A DNA stretch of 64,000 nucleotides from Agriotes lineatus (GCA_940337035.1 OW679200.1:19385090-19449089); one strand, 5' to 3'. Counted from the first letter of the stretch, positions 35,062 through 47,596 are shown. Translations and numbers: made by a program. Notes: generated by a model not told the origin, from the sequence alone.

Positions 35062-35987
35062 TATACACCACTGCCTCCTACACTTAAAAGCCATGCTGTT
35101 GGAGATTTGGCAACGCTGCCGGTAGACCAATATTTGTACTGTTTATTTATAAAAATGTCTGTTCAAATGTGGCGTGTGATTAAATATTAATATGTTGGAC
35201 TGTTCTAAGTTTGAAGAAATATATTTATTTATATTACTGTACTGTTCGTGATAAGTAAAAGTAAAATTGCTGCTAGAATTTATGCGTTTTTATTAAGTAT
35301 TTCACTGAGGTAAGTAACAATCTAACCTCATTTTTAGCGCATTTCTTGCAACTTAATTTTATATTTAGAATGCCACGAAGACAATGTGTACCAACCAGAA
35401 CAGTACCTTAAAAGAAAATCGTATGCAAACTATAACAACATTTTCTTTTCTAATGGACGAGATCCGAAAGAGAGTAGACTCGATCGTGCTGTGTTAACGG
35501 CTGGACGCTTTACTCGCGCTCTCCGTTCTATGGGGGCGATCTGAATATTGTACCAGCGCTGTTTTCTGCAATCACTCAGGTCAGATTTTTATTTTATTTA
35601 ACATAAGTGATTGTGATTTCATCTACGCACTCATCGGGAAACGATTACACTAGTTTTTAGAAGGCTAGCCTTGGGCTACGCCAGATATTATCCCTAACAA
35701 ATCGCAGGTATCTGTGAACTTCTACTCAGACATGGCTAATACTTATCTGAAAAATCCGACTCTTATCTACAAAGGAGACGAATCTAACAACAATGCAACG
35801 AGTAAAAGCATGGAAATTGATAACAACCACACCACTTCAAATAAACGACCTATCAACTCTCCCACGATGGATACACACAACAAGAAATACTCCTTGTAAT
35901 GTAGGACCACCAACTACCAGAGACGCAATGTTGCCAAGTCTAACAGTATGGCTTGTAAGTGTAGGAGGCAGTGTATATACTTTATTC
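35062..35987. repeat. Inverted repeat bracketing unrecognised sequence
   Basis: TATACACCACTGCCTCCTAC and the following TTAAAAGCCATGCTGTT at the left are inverted at 35930-35985, ending at GTGTATATAC. TTTGGCAACGCTGCCGGTAG pairs with its inverse near 35920. The roughly 800 bp between the arms have no recognisable gene; short frames at 35714-36014 lack homology. Confidence 0.55.
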
Positions 35988-36109
35988 ACTATAGTCCCGG
36001 ATTGTCAAAAATGACATTTTATGGCAGCACTGTTGAATTTCTATTGGTTCTATTGGTCCGTTCAAAATAAAAAATATTTTGATTTAACCATAACCTATAA
36101 TTCATAGTT

Positions 36110-37938
36110 TGTTACGGTATTAAAACAACTTTACGACACCCACCCAAGGTGAGCATCGCACCACGGAATCAGTCCTGGAAAACTGGCACACTTGCCCTGA
36201 GATTTGCTAGAAACAGGCTAAAGAGCCACGGCTGAACGCTCAGGGAGTCGGGCGTGAGTCACACGATACGTTCTGGGCAAGCGTGTTGAGGCATATATAT
36301 AGGGTACGTCAAAATTATGAGGGCGCCACCAAGCCTGTCTTAACTCGAATAACCGGGCCTGGGCGGTTAAACGGGAGCGAAGTATTCAAGATACTCCGTC
36401 GATAAGAATTCTCATGAGCTGCAAGCTCAAATAACAATTTCGTACTGGAATGGTAATATTGGGACTCTTTGGCCGAGACTGCGCAATCACTGGACCTACC
36501 TGCACGCTCTGATCTCTCACGTCTCGCCGTACACCAATCTTTACATTGAAAAAGGCGCTATCTGAAACAAAGCATGCACAGGTCGAATAGGAATAATACG
36601 TCCCTTAACTAAATATGCGTCTATTGATCGCTAATTACATCTGGGCGACAAATCGTGCCGCCAAGCTTATGTTACTACTTACGTTAAGCATCAGCTGATG
36701 GACGCGCTATGCTAATGAACATATTAGAGTACAGTTGAGAAATACTCGCTCCGGCAAAAGGGCGCGTTAGTGCGCGATAACAGTCGCCGACCTGCGGTTA
36801 ACACCTAGGAAGCAAAGCACAAAGCCCTCGCAAACATAAACAAAGAAAAACTCGAACAGCTTAGGGCGCGCCAGGCCCAGCACGGCGAGGCGTTAATTCT
36901 ATTTAGGTATTAATCGATACAATATAGCGAAGTTCGCGCACTTAACGTTACTGAATTAAAAATTAGCACAAACGTAACACCAAATCATGATCGCAGAGTT
37001 CTTTAGTTATTTAGGCGATGAAACGCGAAACTCGCGCACATGAACTTACTGGCAGGCTACCAAAGTAGCGTCTTGCAGCATGGTGGCCTCAAACCGGCAT
37101 TGAAAGCCGCGACAAGCAAGCAAGGGGCATGCATCCGCCCACATAAAGTTGAGCACAAAGCACCAACGCTCGCACAAGTGACAGTTACTATGTTTAAATG
37201 GTTGCAATTACAAATACCTTAGTCCGCAGACGGTCCATGAGAGTGGCGTGCAGTCATTTGGTAGAAGGCGGCAGTCTGTGGCAGCTCAATCGCCAAAACA
37301 CGGCATTAGGGGTAAACGGGCTGGAATCCGCCAAGATGGCGACGTTAGGACGCTCTCCTGAGAGCACGCTACAGCGACAAAAAGGCCTACTTCGTCCTGC
37401 CTAGAAAGATCCTCGAAACAGCGAGTTGCAAGGGGAAAGCCCCCTTTCTCACCAACGCAGAACTGGCCCCAAGAAGCCCTTCACACACCTACGCCTTAGC
37501 GTAAAGACGTGCCACTCACACAACCACACGCGACCTCCTTCGATCAACGGCCAGAGCTGAACTCCCAAAGCACAAAGCGTTAGGACGCTTGAAGTGGCGT
37601 GAGCAAAACGGCGTTGCCACGTGACTCCCGACAGCCAATGGCGATGCGCTCCACAAAACAAATTAATTCCGGTATCAAAGGCAGCCAATGGCGAAGCGCC
37701 TCAACGGAATGACTTCTAGAAGTTTCGGAATTCTTGCGAGTGATAACACCCGGCTGCCAAAGTAGCAGCAAAGGGGTGCTCCAACTGACGAGAAACACCG
37801 CGTTTGGGGTCAAATATGTGCAAAATCATTATTGTAGAATTAGGCGATGGAGCCAAATAAGTAACTAAAAGGGTTTAGCATAAGGGCATGCTGCCCTAAA
37901 ACCTAGGTGGCTACTTAAAATACCAAAATGACCTGACA
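36110..37938 (-). repeat. 3' LTR of the gypsy element (1,829 bp)
   Basis: Edges TGTTACGG and CTGACA on the plus strand. It contains about 388 bp (37440-37827) absent from the 5' LTR. Frames at 37040-37404 recur identically in the other LTR but look non-coding. Confidence 0.93.
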
Positions 37939-37950
37939 CTCCCCTTACTT
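37939..37950 (-). promoter_or_regulatory. Polypurine tract
   Basis: AAGTAAGGGGAG on the minus strand, directly abutting the 3' LTR; the expected plus-strand primer of the element. Confidence 0.75.
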
Positions 37951-38979
37951 GAAAGAGAGTTCCCCGAAGTCTCTTAAAAGCACCGGGGCATTTTGGCTGC
38001 GGCGCCACGAGAACCGCTGATACGATAGCTGCACCCTCAGAGGAATTACGCACACTGGCCACCAGATAGGGTACGACAGGAGGGAAGAGAGAAGAGGAAG
38101 AAGAAGGACTGGATACGCCAGTGGAAATACGAAAATTGGGTAGGACCTGGCGGTTCGCTGATGGCTAACACTCACTCCCCGGACCACGGAAGACGGGCGA
38201 CAAAAAAAACTAGCTGTCCCAAAGGAGTGGTACCCCGCCAGGGGTCCACAAAACGGTTTGTGTCTGGCTCCCTCGGGGAACCAAACGGGCTAAGACTAGG
38301 CAGACTGGGGACAGTCTTGCCGATCCGGCTCGACTGCCCCTCCCAAAATAGGAGTGCCACAACAACGGTTAACGAAACCACGTCGATAATCGACCACTAA
38401 AACGACAAAAACCAAAAAAAAAGGTAACCGACCAGACCCGAAACGGGTGTGGCACGCACTGCGGCGACGGCCACGAAACGCCGACTGGACCTTAACACCG
38501 GGTCCATGACGGTCGCCTAACAGTGCGGTTTTGGAAGGTGGAAAAAGAAAGAGAACAAAGGGGTTGGGTAGTTGTCGCCGGGACACGGTAGATAGTAATG
38601 ATAAGGGGAAAAGAAAGGTAAAAATAGAACATAGAGAAGGAGGGTTTGGGGTTCCAAATTGAAACCGTTAAAAAAACGCGCGGTTAGCGCTCGTCAAAAT
38701 CGGGTCAATAGAACGTCTTACTCCCATGCACACTTCCGACCAACCATTCCAAAAGAACATGGGGGGGGTAAGGGATAAGTCCCTCGCAACCTATCCCACG
38801 AGCCACATGAAGAGGGCACGTTGCGCGTCACGGGATCGGCGCATTGTGGGGTTCACACAACAAGCAAGCTCGCGGAAAGGCAGGTGTTACTGAAGATACG
38901 GCTCTAAGCCGGCACTATGGCCGTCAAGGCCTACCAACAAAAGAAAAAAAGGGGGGTAAGGAAAACGGGCGCTAGAAGA
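37951..38979 (-). other. Non-coding 3' region of the gypsy element; no env found
   Basis: About 1 kb of GC-richer DNA lies between the integrase stop and the purine tract. Small frames exist on both strands (for example 38296-38586 minus), but none shows a signal peptide plus membrane anchor or other envelope features. Confidence 0.6.
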
Positions 38980-40635
38980 CTAAACGTCCGTGGGATTGGG
39001 TTTTAGGTCTTTCGCGTGCCACGTGCCTTTCGGGGCACCGGTCTCGTCGGACAACTCGTAAGTGGCAAGCGAAACTTGCCGATTGATATAAAACGGCCCT
39101 ACAAATTTCGGAGCCAACTTGGCGTTAAAATATTTCGCCGCATCGGAAAGTACGTAATTTCGTCGCCAGACGGTATCGCCAACGGCAAACTGAGCCGGGC
39201 GCCGTCGCAAATCGTATGTCGCCTTGGAGGCTTTGTACGCCACGTCTAGTCGTTTGACTATGTCTTCATATACCGACCTTAACGCGGGAGTTCGTCGTAA
39301 CAAGTCTTCGCGACTCTCTATTCGTTTTTGTTCCGAAACATCTACCTCCTCGGGGTTATTGGCGCGCGTCCCCTCTAACTGTATCTCTCTGCCGAAATTG
39401 GCGAAATATGGGGTCATGCCGGTGACTTCGTGTACTGCGGTACGCACTGCGCAAGCGACTTTCGACAAATATTTATCCCACTCCCGGTGGTTGTCTTTCA
39501 CGTACGACGCTAGCATAGTTTTTAATACTCGATTAACGCGTTCTACGGGGTTGGCCTGCGCATGGTAATGTGCGTTGAAGATAATTCGTGATTTATACGT
39601 ATCGGTAAGTTGTCGGAATTCTCTACTGCGAAACTGTACGCCGTTGTCAACCAAGACGTACTGAGGTGCTCCAAAGAGCAAGAAAACGTCGTCCTCAATT
39701 TTTCGGGTCACCGCGGTCGCGGTGGCGGTACGCAACGGGAAGAAAAGGGCAAATTTAGTAAAGTAGTCAGCCACGGATAGAATATACACGTAGCCTTTCT
39801 TTGAACGGGGCAACGGCCCTACAATGTCGATAGATATCATTTGCCACGGCTTATCCACCACGGGGTGACGACACATCAAGCCGGCCGGGCGTTTTTGCTC
39901 GGGTTTCTGCGCTAGGCACGTCGCGCAACGGTTAACGTAACGGGTCACATCCGCCTTAAGTTTAGGCCAGTAATACTGCTGAGCAATACGGCCGTAGGTC
40001 TTATAAATGCCTAAATGGCCTGCGGTAGGTTCATCATGGTTTTTGCGAAGAATCTCGGCACGTTGAGGCTTCGGAACCACCTCTTTCCAACTCGTGCCTT
40101 CGTCCAATTCGGGGTATTTTACGTTAGCATGTTTAAACAATTTCCCTCGCGATAGTTTCCACGCCGAATACTTGAACGGTTTTTCCACGACGCGCGTACA
40201 CATGCGCCTATACCAACGGTCAGTCCGACCGTCACTCGGCGTCCGAACGCCGGCCTCGGGTTCTCCAGAATCGACGACTGAGACTACATCTATCTCGGGT
40301 ATAGCGCGGGATAGCGCATCCGGGACAACGTGGTCTTTTCCCTTCCGGTGTTTGATAGTAAAGTCGTATTGTTGGATACGAACAGCCCAACGGGCGAGTC
40401 TCCCGGTGGGTTTCTTAAGATTATTTAGCCAGATAAGTGAATGATGGTCAGTAATGACTGTGAAGTGAGTGCCTTCTAAATACGGACGTAACTTCTCTAT
40501 GGCCCAAAGCACGGTCAAACATTCGCGTTCCGTAACCGAAAAATTACGCTCAGACTTCGTAAGAGTCCGACTAATGTAACATATGACCTGTTCTTGGCCA
40601 TCAACGGTCTGAGTCAGCACGGCGCCGATACCCAC
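38980..40635 (-). pseudogene. gypsy pol 3' part: RNase H and integrase
   Basis: A 551-codon open frame. RNase H: YISRTLTKSERNFSVTEREC, then TVITDHHSL and ARWAVRIQQYDFTIKHRKGK. Integrase zinc finger: H-x3-H (KNHDEPTAGHLG) with CATC. Integrase core with the three acidic residues: ISIDIVGPLP, LVDNGVQFR and NPVERVNR. A GPY/F-type module near the end reads KFVGPFYINR, with no chromodomain. This part is intact, but it is out of frame with the upstream RT: a short deletion at about 40620-40650 removes the junction between the RT connection region and RNase H. Confidence 0.88.
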
Positions 40636-42169
40636 ATTGGAAGCGTCCCGAAAAATCGGGACACGACAAAATGGGTGCCGAAACTAGGCAATTTTTGATG
40701 GTTGTAAATGCGACTTCGCATGACTCGGTCCACTCAAATTTCTGAAACTTTTTCAATAACGACGTCAGCGGAGCAATAATGGCTGAAAAATTTGGTATGA
40801 AACGCCGGTACCACGATGCCATGCCGACTACTCGCCGTATTTCTGAAACGTTTCTAGGTCGCGGCAAGTTAAGAATCGCCGAAACTTTATCGGGGTCGAC
40901 TAAAAGTCCTTGGGCGTTGACGACATAGCCCAGCTATCGTAATTCCGGTTGGCAAAAATGACATTTATCACGTCCCAGTGTTAAATCAGCGTCGTTCAGT
41001 CGCTGCAATACTTCGTCTAGAATCTCGACGTGTTTTTCGAAAGTCGGGGTACAAATAATCACGTCATCTAAATAGACAAAGACGTAAGGTTCCAATTCGG
41101 GACCCAACACATGGTCGACGAAACGTTGCCAAGTCGCTGCCGCGTTATGGAGCTCAAAGGGCATGCGAGTAAATTAAAACAAACCGCGCCCGGGTACTGT
41201 AAAAGTCGTTAATTCCTTAGATTTCTCTTCCATTTCAATTTGCCAGTACGCGGATTTGATATCAAGCGACGTCATGAACCGGGCATCGCGTAAGCGATCC
41301 AAAATCGAAGACACGTAAGGTATCGGGTAGGCGTCCTTCTCGGTGACGCTATTTAATTTACGAAAGTCAACGCAGAAACGATAGGTTCCATCTTTCTTTT
41401 TAACTAGTTAAATCGGGCTCGACCAGGCTGAACGAGAACGTTCTACCACGCCTGATTTAAGCATACTGTCCAACTCAGCATCGATATGCGCCTGCATCGC
41501 GGGAGAGACCGGATAGTACCTTTGTTTAATCGGTGCCGCCTCAGTAGTGATTTTATGTTGAACGTACTTGGCGCAGCCGAGTTCGGGTTTAGCGATAGTA
41601 AAATGTCGGTTCACGAGAGTGTCTAATTGGGTTCGTTGATCCGAGTTCAGGTCGAACATAGACTGCAAATTACCGGTAGGAGTATCAATGGCCGCTAAGC
41701 CGGGTTTTGAGAATTCCCACTCCCCTCGAAACACGTCTGGGACTATTCCCACTGACTTCCAGAAGTCTATACCTAGGATTAGGGTGTGCGGAACCTCCGG
41801 AACTATTAAAACATCGATAGCTACCACTCTGTTATTTAAACGGATAGATAAGTGCAGGGTACCTAGACTGGTTACGGTCTGTCCATTCGCCACTGAACAA
41901 ACGGGTCTCAGCTTCCTATTTACGCGCAGGCCTACAGTACGCAACACGTCCCAACCCTTGGCTCCTAAGATTGTTCGATTCGCTCCTGAGTCCAACAAAG
42001 CTAACAACTCAAAGCCCATAATTTCAACGGTCACATGCGGTCGACGGTCATCAGATGACCTTTCTAATACGTAATCAAGAATGACTTTATTTTTCTTAAA
42101 TTTGGTCTCGCGCTCCTCGATAAGTCCCTTCATAAATTTAGTCGAATTGCTAAACACGCGCGAGGACAC
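40636..42169 (-). pseudogene. gypsy pol 5' part: protease and reverse transcriptase, broken
   Basis: The protease has the catalytic LLALLDSGANRTILG. The RT follows in the same frame: SRSAWSSPI, then a stop at 41408-41410 within the first RT block, a second stop at 41174-41176 just before MPFELHNAAATWQRF, the active-site VYLDDVIICTP, and a third stop at 40934-40936 after CHFCQPELR. The thumb/connection continues (ASWYRRFIPNFS) to the frame break near 40640. The copy therefore cannot make RT. Gag and pol are in different frames, which is common for this group and need not be damage. Confidence 0.88.
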
Positions 42170-42180
42170 TGCTCGACTGT

Positions 42181-43059
42181 TCAGCGTCTCGCGGGGTCGT
42201 TTCCCTGTCCCCTATCTCTTGTTCGACAACGAGGACAAGTGTTTACGGTCACTTCAGGTCTGCCGCAACGGTAACAGAATTTCTTGCCGCGGGGTCGCGG
42301 ACACCTACTGCCTCTATGGCCTGGTTCGTTACAGTTACAACACCGCATGCTTGACTTGGGTGCCGATTCTCGGTTCCTCCTCTCGGGAGTATTAACGTCA
42401 CGCGTTTCGACAGCATCAACTGGGCACGTTTCCGCGACAGGCGCGACCTCGACATATGCCAAGTCTGTTTCTAAGTCAGACTTCTTTCTAGATGGTGGCA
42501 CGTAAGTTTCAATGGCGTAACGCCGTTCTTCGATCTTCCGTCCGTATAGCGCTAGCTCGTCGATCGACCGGACTTCCGTCAATCCCAACTGGGTTTGGTA
42601 TAATGGTGAAATATTATGCAAAAAAATACGCAACTGTCTCTCCTCGGGAATCGCTTCAGTCAGGCGCGAAAACATTGTGGGCATGATAGCGATATAAATG
42701 CCCATACTTTCCGTAGGGCCTTGCGTGCGACGTCTAATTTCGTCCAACAACCGTTCATCATAATTAGCAGGTTGAAACTCTAGACGCAATAAATCGACTA
42801 ACTGCTGCCACGTGTTAGGGGTCGCTCTATTCGCGCGATACCATAGCAATGCGTTGCCCGAAAACAAATCGATGGCCTGCATAAACAACTCTTCTTCGGT
42901 AAGGTTTCTGGCCACTCTGAGTTCGTTAACACGCTCAATGAAAGCGTTGACCGATAGACATTTCGGGTCACCTGAGAATTGTATGTTCCATTTCGAAACA
43001 GGGGTTGCCTTAAATGAGATCGTACGCGACATCGGCGAAACAAAACTCGGAGTCGACAT
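42181..43059 (-). pseudogene. gypsy gag (capsid and nucleocapsid)
   Basis: Retrotransposon capsid with the conserved stretch ALLWYRANRATPNTWQQLVD and FLHNISPLYQTQLGL. The nucleocapsid has one canonical CCHC knuckle (CCNCNEPGHRGSRC) and a second, altered one (CYRCGRPEVTVNTC, lacking the histidine at its usual place). The frame is open for about 50 codons upstream of the first ATG, and that upstream part is Thr-rich (ATTTTTTTAAT). Confidence 0.85.
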
Positions 43060-43178
43060 AGTTGCCGCCGTCGTAGTCGTAGTCGTCGTCGCGACGGTAA
43101 TGATAGGTGCGACACCGGACGTCGATGGCAGCGTTACGGCGCTTTCCTCCTCAGCCGTAGTCGTAGACGACCCTAGCT

Positions 43179-43574
43179 TTACCTGGTTGAACGTATGAGT
43201 GACAATTCCGCGAATGCTTTTTGTTTGAGCGCTCGCTCTTCCTCAGTAGTAGCTAAACTATTCGTCAAACGGTTCATTCCGTGATAAAATTTCGTTTCGA
43301 TCGTAGCCGCTACTTCTTTAGTCGGGTTAGCTAAATATATCTGGATCTTTTCCTCTAATTCGCTGATCAATGTTGTCACGGCCCTGAGATCCTCCTCGAA
43401 TGTATACGGGTACGTCGGTCGCGTATCCATATCTGCGCGTCCCTCCTCTCTCAATACGTCGCGTAACCGGGAGCGCAACAAGGTAACCGCGCCGGAAGCA
43501 TCACGGCCTCTGATTCTCAACTCGTATTCAGCTTCCGCGCGAAGCAGACGTTCAATATGTAGCTTTAGCACCAT
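43179..43574 (-). pseudogene. gypsy gag N-terminal segment (131 codons)
   Basis: An open frame starting MVLKLHIERLLRAEAEYELR with helical, charged content. It ends within a few codons of where the gag frame becomes open, in a different phase. This suggests one original gag split by a 1-nt frameshift near 43190, though two separate frames cannot be excluded. Confidence 0.6.
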
Positions 43575-43984
43575 GTTTACAAACGGAAAAGGAACGACTT
43601 ATATTATACGTCGTATAAAAGGGAAACGTTAGCGCGTGTTTGGTAAGTCAATCACGTCAGGTATCCGAACCAAATCGTAGGCGGTCAAGACGGGAGAAAT
43701 CGGAAAAAAAAGGTTTGCTACCTTTCACACGACCGATGGCTTAACGGGACTATCTGTCCACATTCTTTGCGAAAAGACCGAATACAAACTAAAAAGGACA
43801 AATCCCAAAACTAAGCGGTCAACGAATGGCTTAACGAGTCTACTACCGACCAACAATGGTTACAGACAGTTCTGTGCCAAAACAAGCATACAAGGCCCCA
43901 GATGTTGGCCAAAATTAAGACGCACAACGGATGGGCTTAACGAGACTACTACAGTCCAACAACAACAACAAACAACAAGCCCCA

Positions 43985-44000
43985 CGCGATTGGGCCGCCA
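43985..44000 (-). promoter_or_regulatory. Probable primer-binding site
   Basis: TGGCGGCCCAATCGCG on the minus strand, nine bases inside the 5' LTR. It starts with TGG as required to pair with a tRNA CCA end and resembles, with changes, the TGGCGCCCAA-type site used with lysine tRNA. Confidence 0.5.
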
Positions 44001-44009
44001 AAATTAGCC

Positions 44010-45456
44010 TGTTACGGTATTAAAACAACTTTACGACACCCACCAAGGTGAGCATCGCACCACGAATCAGTCCTGGAAAACTGGCACACTTGCCCTGAGA
44101 TTTGCTAGAAACAGGCTAAAGGGCCACGGCTGGAACGCTCAGGGAGTCGGGCGTGAGTCACACCATACGTTCTGGGCAAGCGTGTTGAGGCATATATATA
44201 GGGTACGTCAAAATTATGAGGGCGCCACCAAGCCTGTCTTAACTCGAATAACCGGGCCTGGGCGGTTAAACGGGAGCGAAGTATTCAAGATACTCCGTCG
44301 ATAAGAATTCTCATGAGCTGCAAGCTCAAATAACAATTTCGTACTGGAATGGTAATATTGGGACTCTTTGGCCGAGACTGCGCAATCACTGGACCTACCT
44401 GCACGCTCTGATCTCTCACGTCTCGCCGTACACCAATCTTTACATTGAAAAAGGCGCTATCTGAAACAAAGCATGCACAGGTCGAATAGGAATAATACGT
44501 CCCTTAACTAAATATGCGTCTATTGATCGCTAATTACATCTGGGCGACAAATCGTGCCGCCAAGCTTATGTTACTACTTACGTTAAGCATCAGCTGATGG
44601 ACGCGCTGTGCTAATGAACATATTAGAGTACAGTTGAGAAATACGCGCTCCGGCAAAAGGGCGCGTTAGTGCGCGATAACAGTCGCCGACCTGCGGTTAA
44701 CACCTAGGAAGCAAAGCACAAAGCCCTCGCAAACATAAACAAAGAAAAACTCGAACAGCTTAGGGCGCGCCAGGCCCAGCACGGCGAGGCGTTAATTCTA
44801 TTTAGGTATTAATCGATACAATATAGCGAAGTTCGCGCACCTAACGTTACTGAATTAAAAATTAGCACAAACGTAACACCAAATCATGATCGCAGAGTTC
44901 TTTAGTTATTTAGGCGATGAAACGCGAAACTCGCGCACATGAACTTACTGGCAGGCTACCAAAGTAGCGTCTTGCAGCATGGTGGCCTCAAACCGGCATT
45001 AAAAGCCGCGACAAGCAAGCAAGGGGCATGCATCCGCCCACATAAAGTTGAGCACAAAGCACCAACGCTCGCACAAGTGACAGTTACTATGTTTAAATGG
45101 TTGCAATTACAAATACCTTAGTCCGCAGACGGTCCATGAGAGTGGCGTGCAGTCATTTGGTAGAAGGCGGCAGTCTGTGGCAGCTCAATCGCCAAAACAC
45201 GGCATTAGGGGTAAACGGGCTGGAATCCGCCAAGATGGCGACGTTAGGTCGCTCTCCTGAGAGCACGCTACAGCGACAAAAAGGCCTACTTCGTCCTGCC
45301 TAGAAAGATCCTCGAAACAGCGAGTTGCAAGGGGAAATTTATTTTATTATTGTAGAATTAGGCGATGGAGCCAAATAAGTAACTAAAAGGGTTTAGCATA
45401 CGGGCATGCTGCCCTAAAGCCTAGGTGGCTACTTAAAATACCAAAATGACCTGACA
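44010..45456 (-). repeat. 5' LTR of the gypsy element (1,447 bp, internally deleted)
   Basis: The same edges as 36110-37938. A segment of about 388 bp is replaced by nine A/T-rich bases (around 45338), so this LTR is shorter than its partner. Confidence 0.93.
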
Positions 45457-45583
45457 AGTTTTGACATTAGTAAGTTAATTAATTGTTTCTAGTTACCCAT
45501 AGCTTGACTTAAAGTATTAACTATGATATAAAGGATTGTTTTTAATTGGATTTTGACATTAACAATCTGGGACTATAGTGAAT

Positions 45584-46221
45584 GGAGTATAGACGAAAAT
45601 TAAGTCTGTTCAGTAAACATAAAACACAAAGTGAGCTTTGATTTTTAAAATTTCAGGAGTGTACTTTCAGAATTTATCTTTGTCTAGGAATGTACTTACA
45701 AAAAGTTACTAAACCAAATAGGTTAAGGGTGTGACATTTACATCCATCTCTCATAAATGTTATAATTAACTACTTTTAATGGTATTATACAAATACTACT
45801 GTGTTGGATACTATTGACGTAGCGGTTATGAATAGGTATTTTTTATGACATTTTATAAAACTTCAGATGAAAATTTCTAGAAAAATATCTATTTTTGACA
45901 CTAACAATCAGAAATATTGTCATTTTGAAATTCAAATCTGCCTGTATACAGGTGTGGAAACTTTTGCAAAACAAAATACAGAATTCCTAGTACAAAAATT
46001 ATTTATGCACATGCCAACTTAAATTTTTTTTTTAATGTTTTTGTATTTACTGAATGCCCTATACCTACCCATCTCAGCCACTCCTCATGAGTTGTCATAT
46101 TTGAAAGTAACAATTTTGGGACAAGATTATGCAAAAGGGGGATGCTTGTGGAGAAAATGTATTCATTATTTTATTTTTGTTTTCAATTTATTTTTATTTT
46201 TCGTAGTTAATTTGTGCTTAT
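45584..46221. other. AT-rich intergenic, no gene seen
   Basis: No coding or repeat signal is recognised. A short open frame (46035-46301) runs into the palindrome that follows and is not supported. Confidence 0.4.
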
Positions 46222-46477
46222 ATCGAGAGATCCAAAAAAACTGTTCCTCCCAGCGGGCTGTGAAATTCAAACGTTTGAATGATATGTTGGTAGCACTGTA
46301 AGTCTATGTCAAATTCTAGGTTAGCAGGTTAGGTTTTGTGTCAGTTTTGACACTGACTTACCCAAAATCTAACCTGTTAACCTAGAATTTGACATAGACT
46401 TACAGTGCTACCAACATATCATTCAAACGTTTGAATTTCACAGCCCGCTGAGGAACAGTTTTTTGGATCTCTCGATA
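46222..46477. repeat. 256-bp near-perfect palindrome with shared core
   Basis: The ends TATCGAGAGATCC and GGATCTCTCGATA continue as inverted arms through GATATGTTGGTAGCACTGTA. The middle (46302-46399) is the AGTCTATGTCAAATTCTAGG / GGTTAGCAGGTTAG core. The outer centre is 46349.5 and the core centre 46350.5. Arm identity is above about 95% by eye, so the element is young or maintained by gene conversion. Confidence 0.85.
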
Positions 46478-47596
46478 CTAGAAACTAGATACTAAAGAAA
46501 CACATTAAATTATTATTTGCAATGGAAACTAATATTAAAATAAATTTAACAGGAACACTAATATGTTGCGCTAATAAAAATATTAATTTCACAATACCTA
46601 TGTGGTTAGTAATATATTAGAAACTACCTACCTCTATCATCAATATATATTTACATCAGTTTTTGCTGCAGCAGCAGTAGTTTCATTTAGATTCTTGTAT
46701 TAATTATATTTCTTTTAACTTTTACTTATATTAAATGTAAATCAAGGTGTTATTCGCATAAATCTATAATTAATTGCCTATTTAAAAAAAGCATCTGTAA
46801 CTCAGATTTCAGAATAGCGAATAGGTAAATGTTGCATACACACTTTTCGTTAAACAACTAGTTGCAAATTATATATAAGGTATTGTACCAGAATTTGCAG
46901 AAACCGCTCGAAATCGGTCGAGACTGCACTTCGTAGCGGGGCAACTAGCTCCAAATCGGTACAATCCCGGAAAAGTGGGACGTATGGCAACCCTAGCAAT
47001 GTGATTGTCGATAAATATTAGTTTACGTAACAGTCCGAAAAGAGCATCTATACAAACCGATGCTGAAGGCGAGGTCTGAAAGCCTACAAGTCCTGCAAGC
47101 AATATAGTTTTTCAATTTGATATTTGTCAAAAAAATTGACATTTATCAGTTTTAGCCAATCATAGTATGATGATTAGAGTGGAGAAAATTGTCACTTTCC
47201 TCACGCAGTAAACTGAAGAAAGCAAGTACTTTCCACACTGGTATACGAAATAGTATATTGTATGTTAAGAGCTGAAAGTGCATTCTTGCCGCTTGAGCAA
47301 AGGCGGCAAGAGCACTTTTTCCTTTAGATGTCATTACAATATGGGATGCGATCGTATATGGCATTACGGCCGTATTATCTCACAATACACGTCTCTGTCT
47401 CTTAGTTTGCGTAGGAGAGACCACGCTTCTCTGTTGTTTTTTAAAAGTCTGCCTTTCGGCAGTGTCAGTCTACCTTTTGCTTCATGCAGCGTCAAGACTG
47501 TGTACTAGTTCATCTCCTATCTCTCGCTCACCGCTTCTTTGGAATTCTCTGTACAGTTCCTCCCTGGTTTTGTCTCATTCAGGTACATATTCTTTT
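46478..47596. other. Intergenic, no supported gene
   Basis: AT-rich up to about 46860, then more balanced composition. Overlapping short frames at 47152-47508 have no recognisable domain. The right part leads into the LINE endonuclease relic. Confidence 0.35.

Larger units (their letters stand above)
36110..45456 (-). mobile_element. Ty3/gypsy LTR retrotransposon, complete but coding-defective
   Basis: 9,347 bp bounded by TG...CA LTRs and the 4-bp target duplication AGTT (36106-36109, 45457-45460). Reading on the minus strand: 5' LTR 44010-45456, leader with primer-binding site, gag, protease, reverse transcriptase, RNase H, integrase, purine tract, 3' LTR 36110-37938. The RT-RNaseH-integrase order identifies Ty3/gypsy. 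The long LTRs and split gag resemble the Osvaldo-like group, but that is a guess. Nine substitutions and three 1-nt indels separate the LTRs over about 1.43 kb, so insertion was recent. pol nevertheless has three in-frame stops and a frameshift. Confidence 0.93.
35984..45583. mobile_element. Small inverted-repeat element split by the gypsy insertion
   Basis: The left end ATTCACTATAGTCCCGGATT and the right end CTGGGACTATAGTGAAT are inverted copies. With the 9.35-kb retrotransposon removed, a roughly 250-bp MITE remains (35984-36109 plus 45461-45583). It was therefore present before the retrotransposon arrived. Confidence 0.65.

Noticed and set aside
37040..37404. Small genes of 60 and 68 codons
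   Set aside because: The same frames recur at 44939-45303 because both lie in the LTRs of one element; nothing suggests coding.
37951..38979. Envelope gene downstream of integrase
   Set aside because: No frame has a signal peptide, membrane anchor or adequate length; the element is treated as env-less.
39016..40444. Plus-strand frames of 77-116 codons
   Set aside because: They are antisense shadows of the RNase H-integrase frame.
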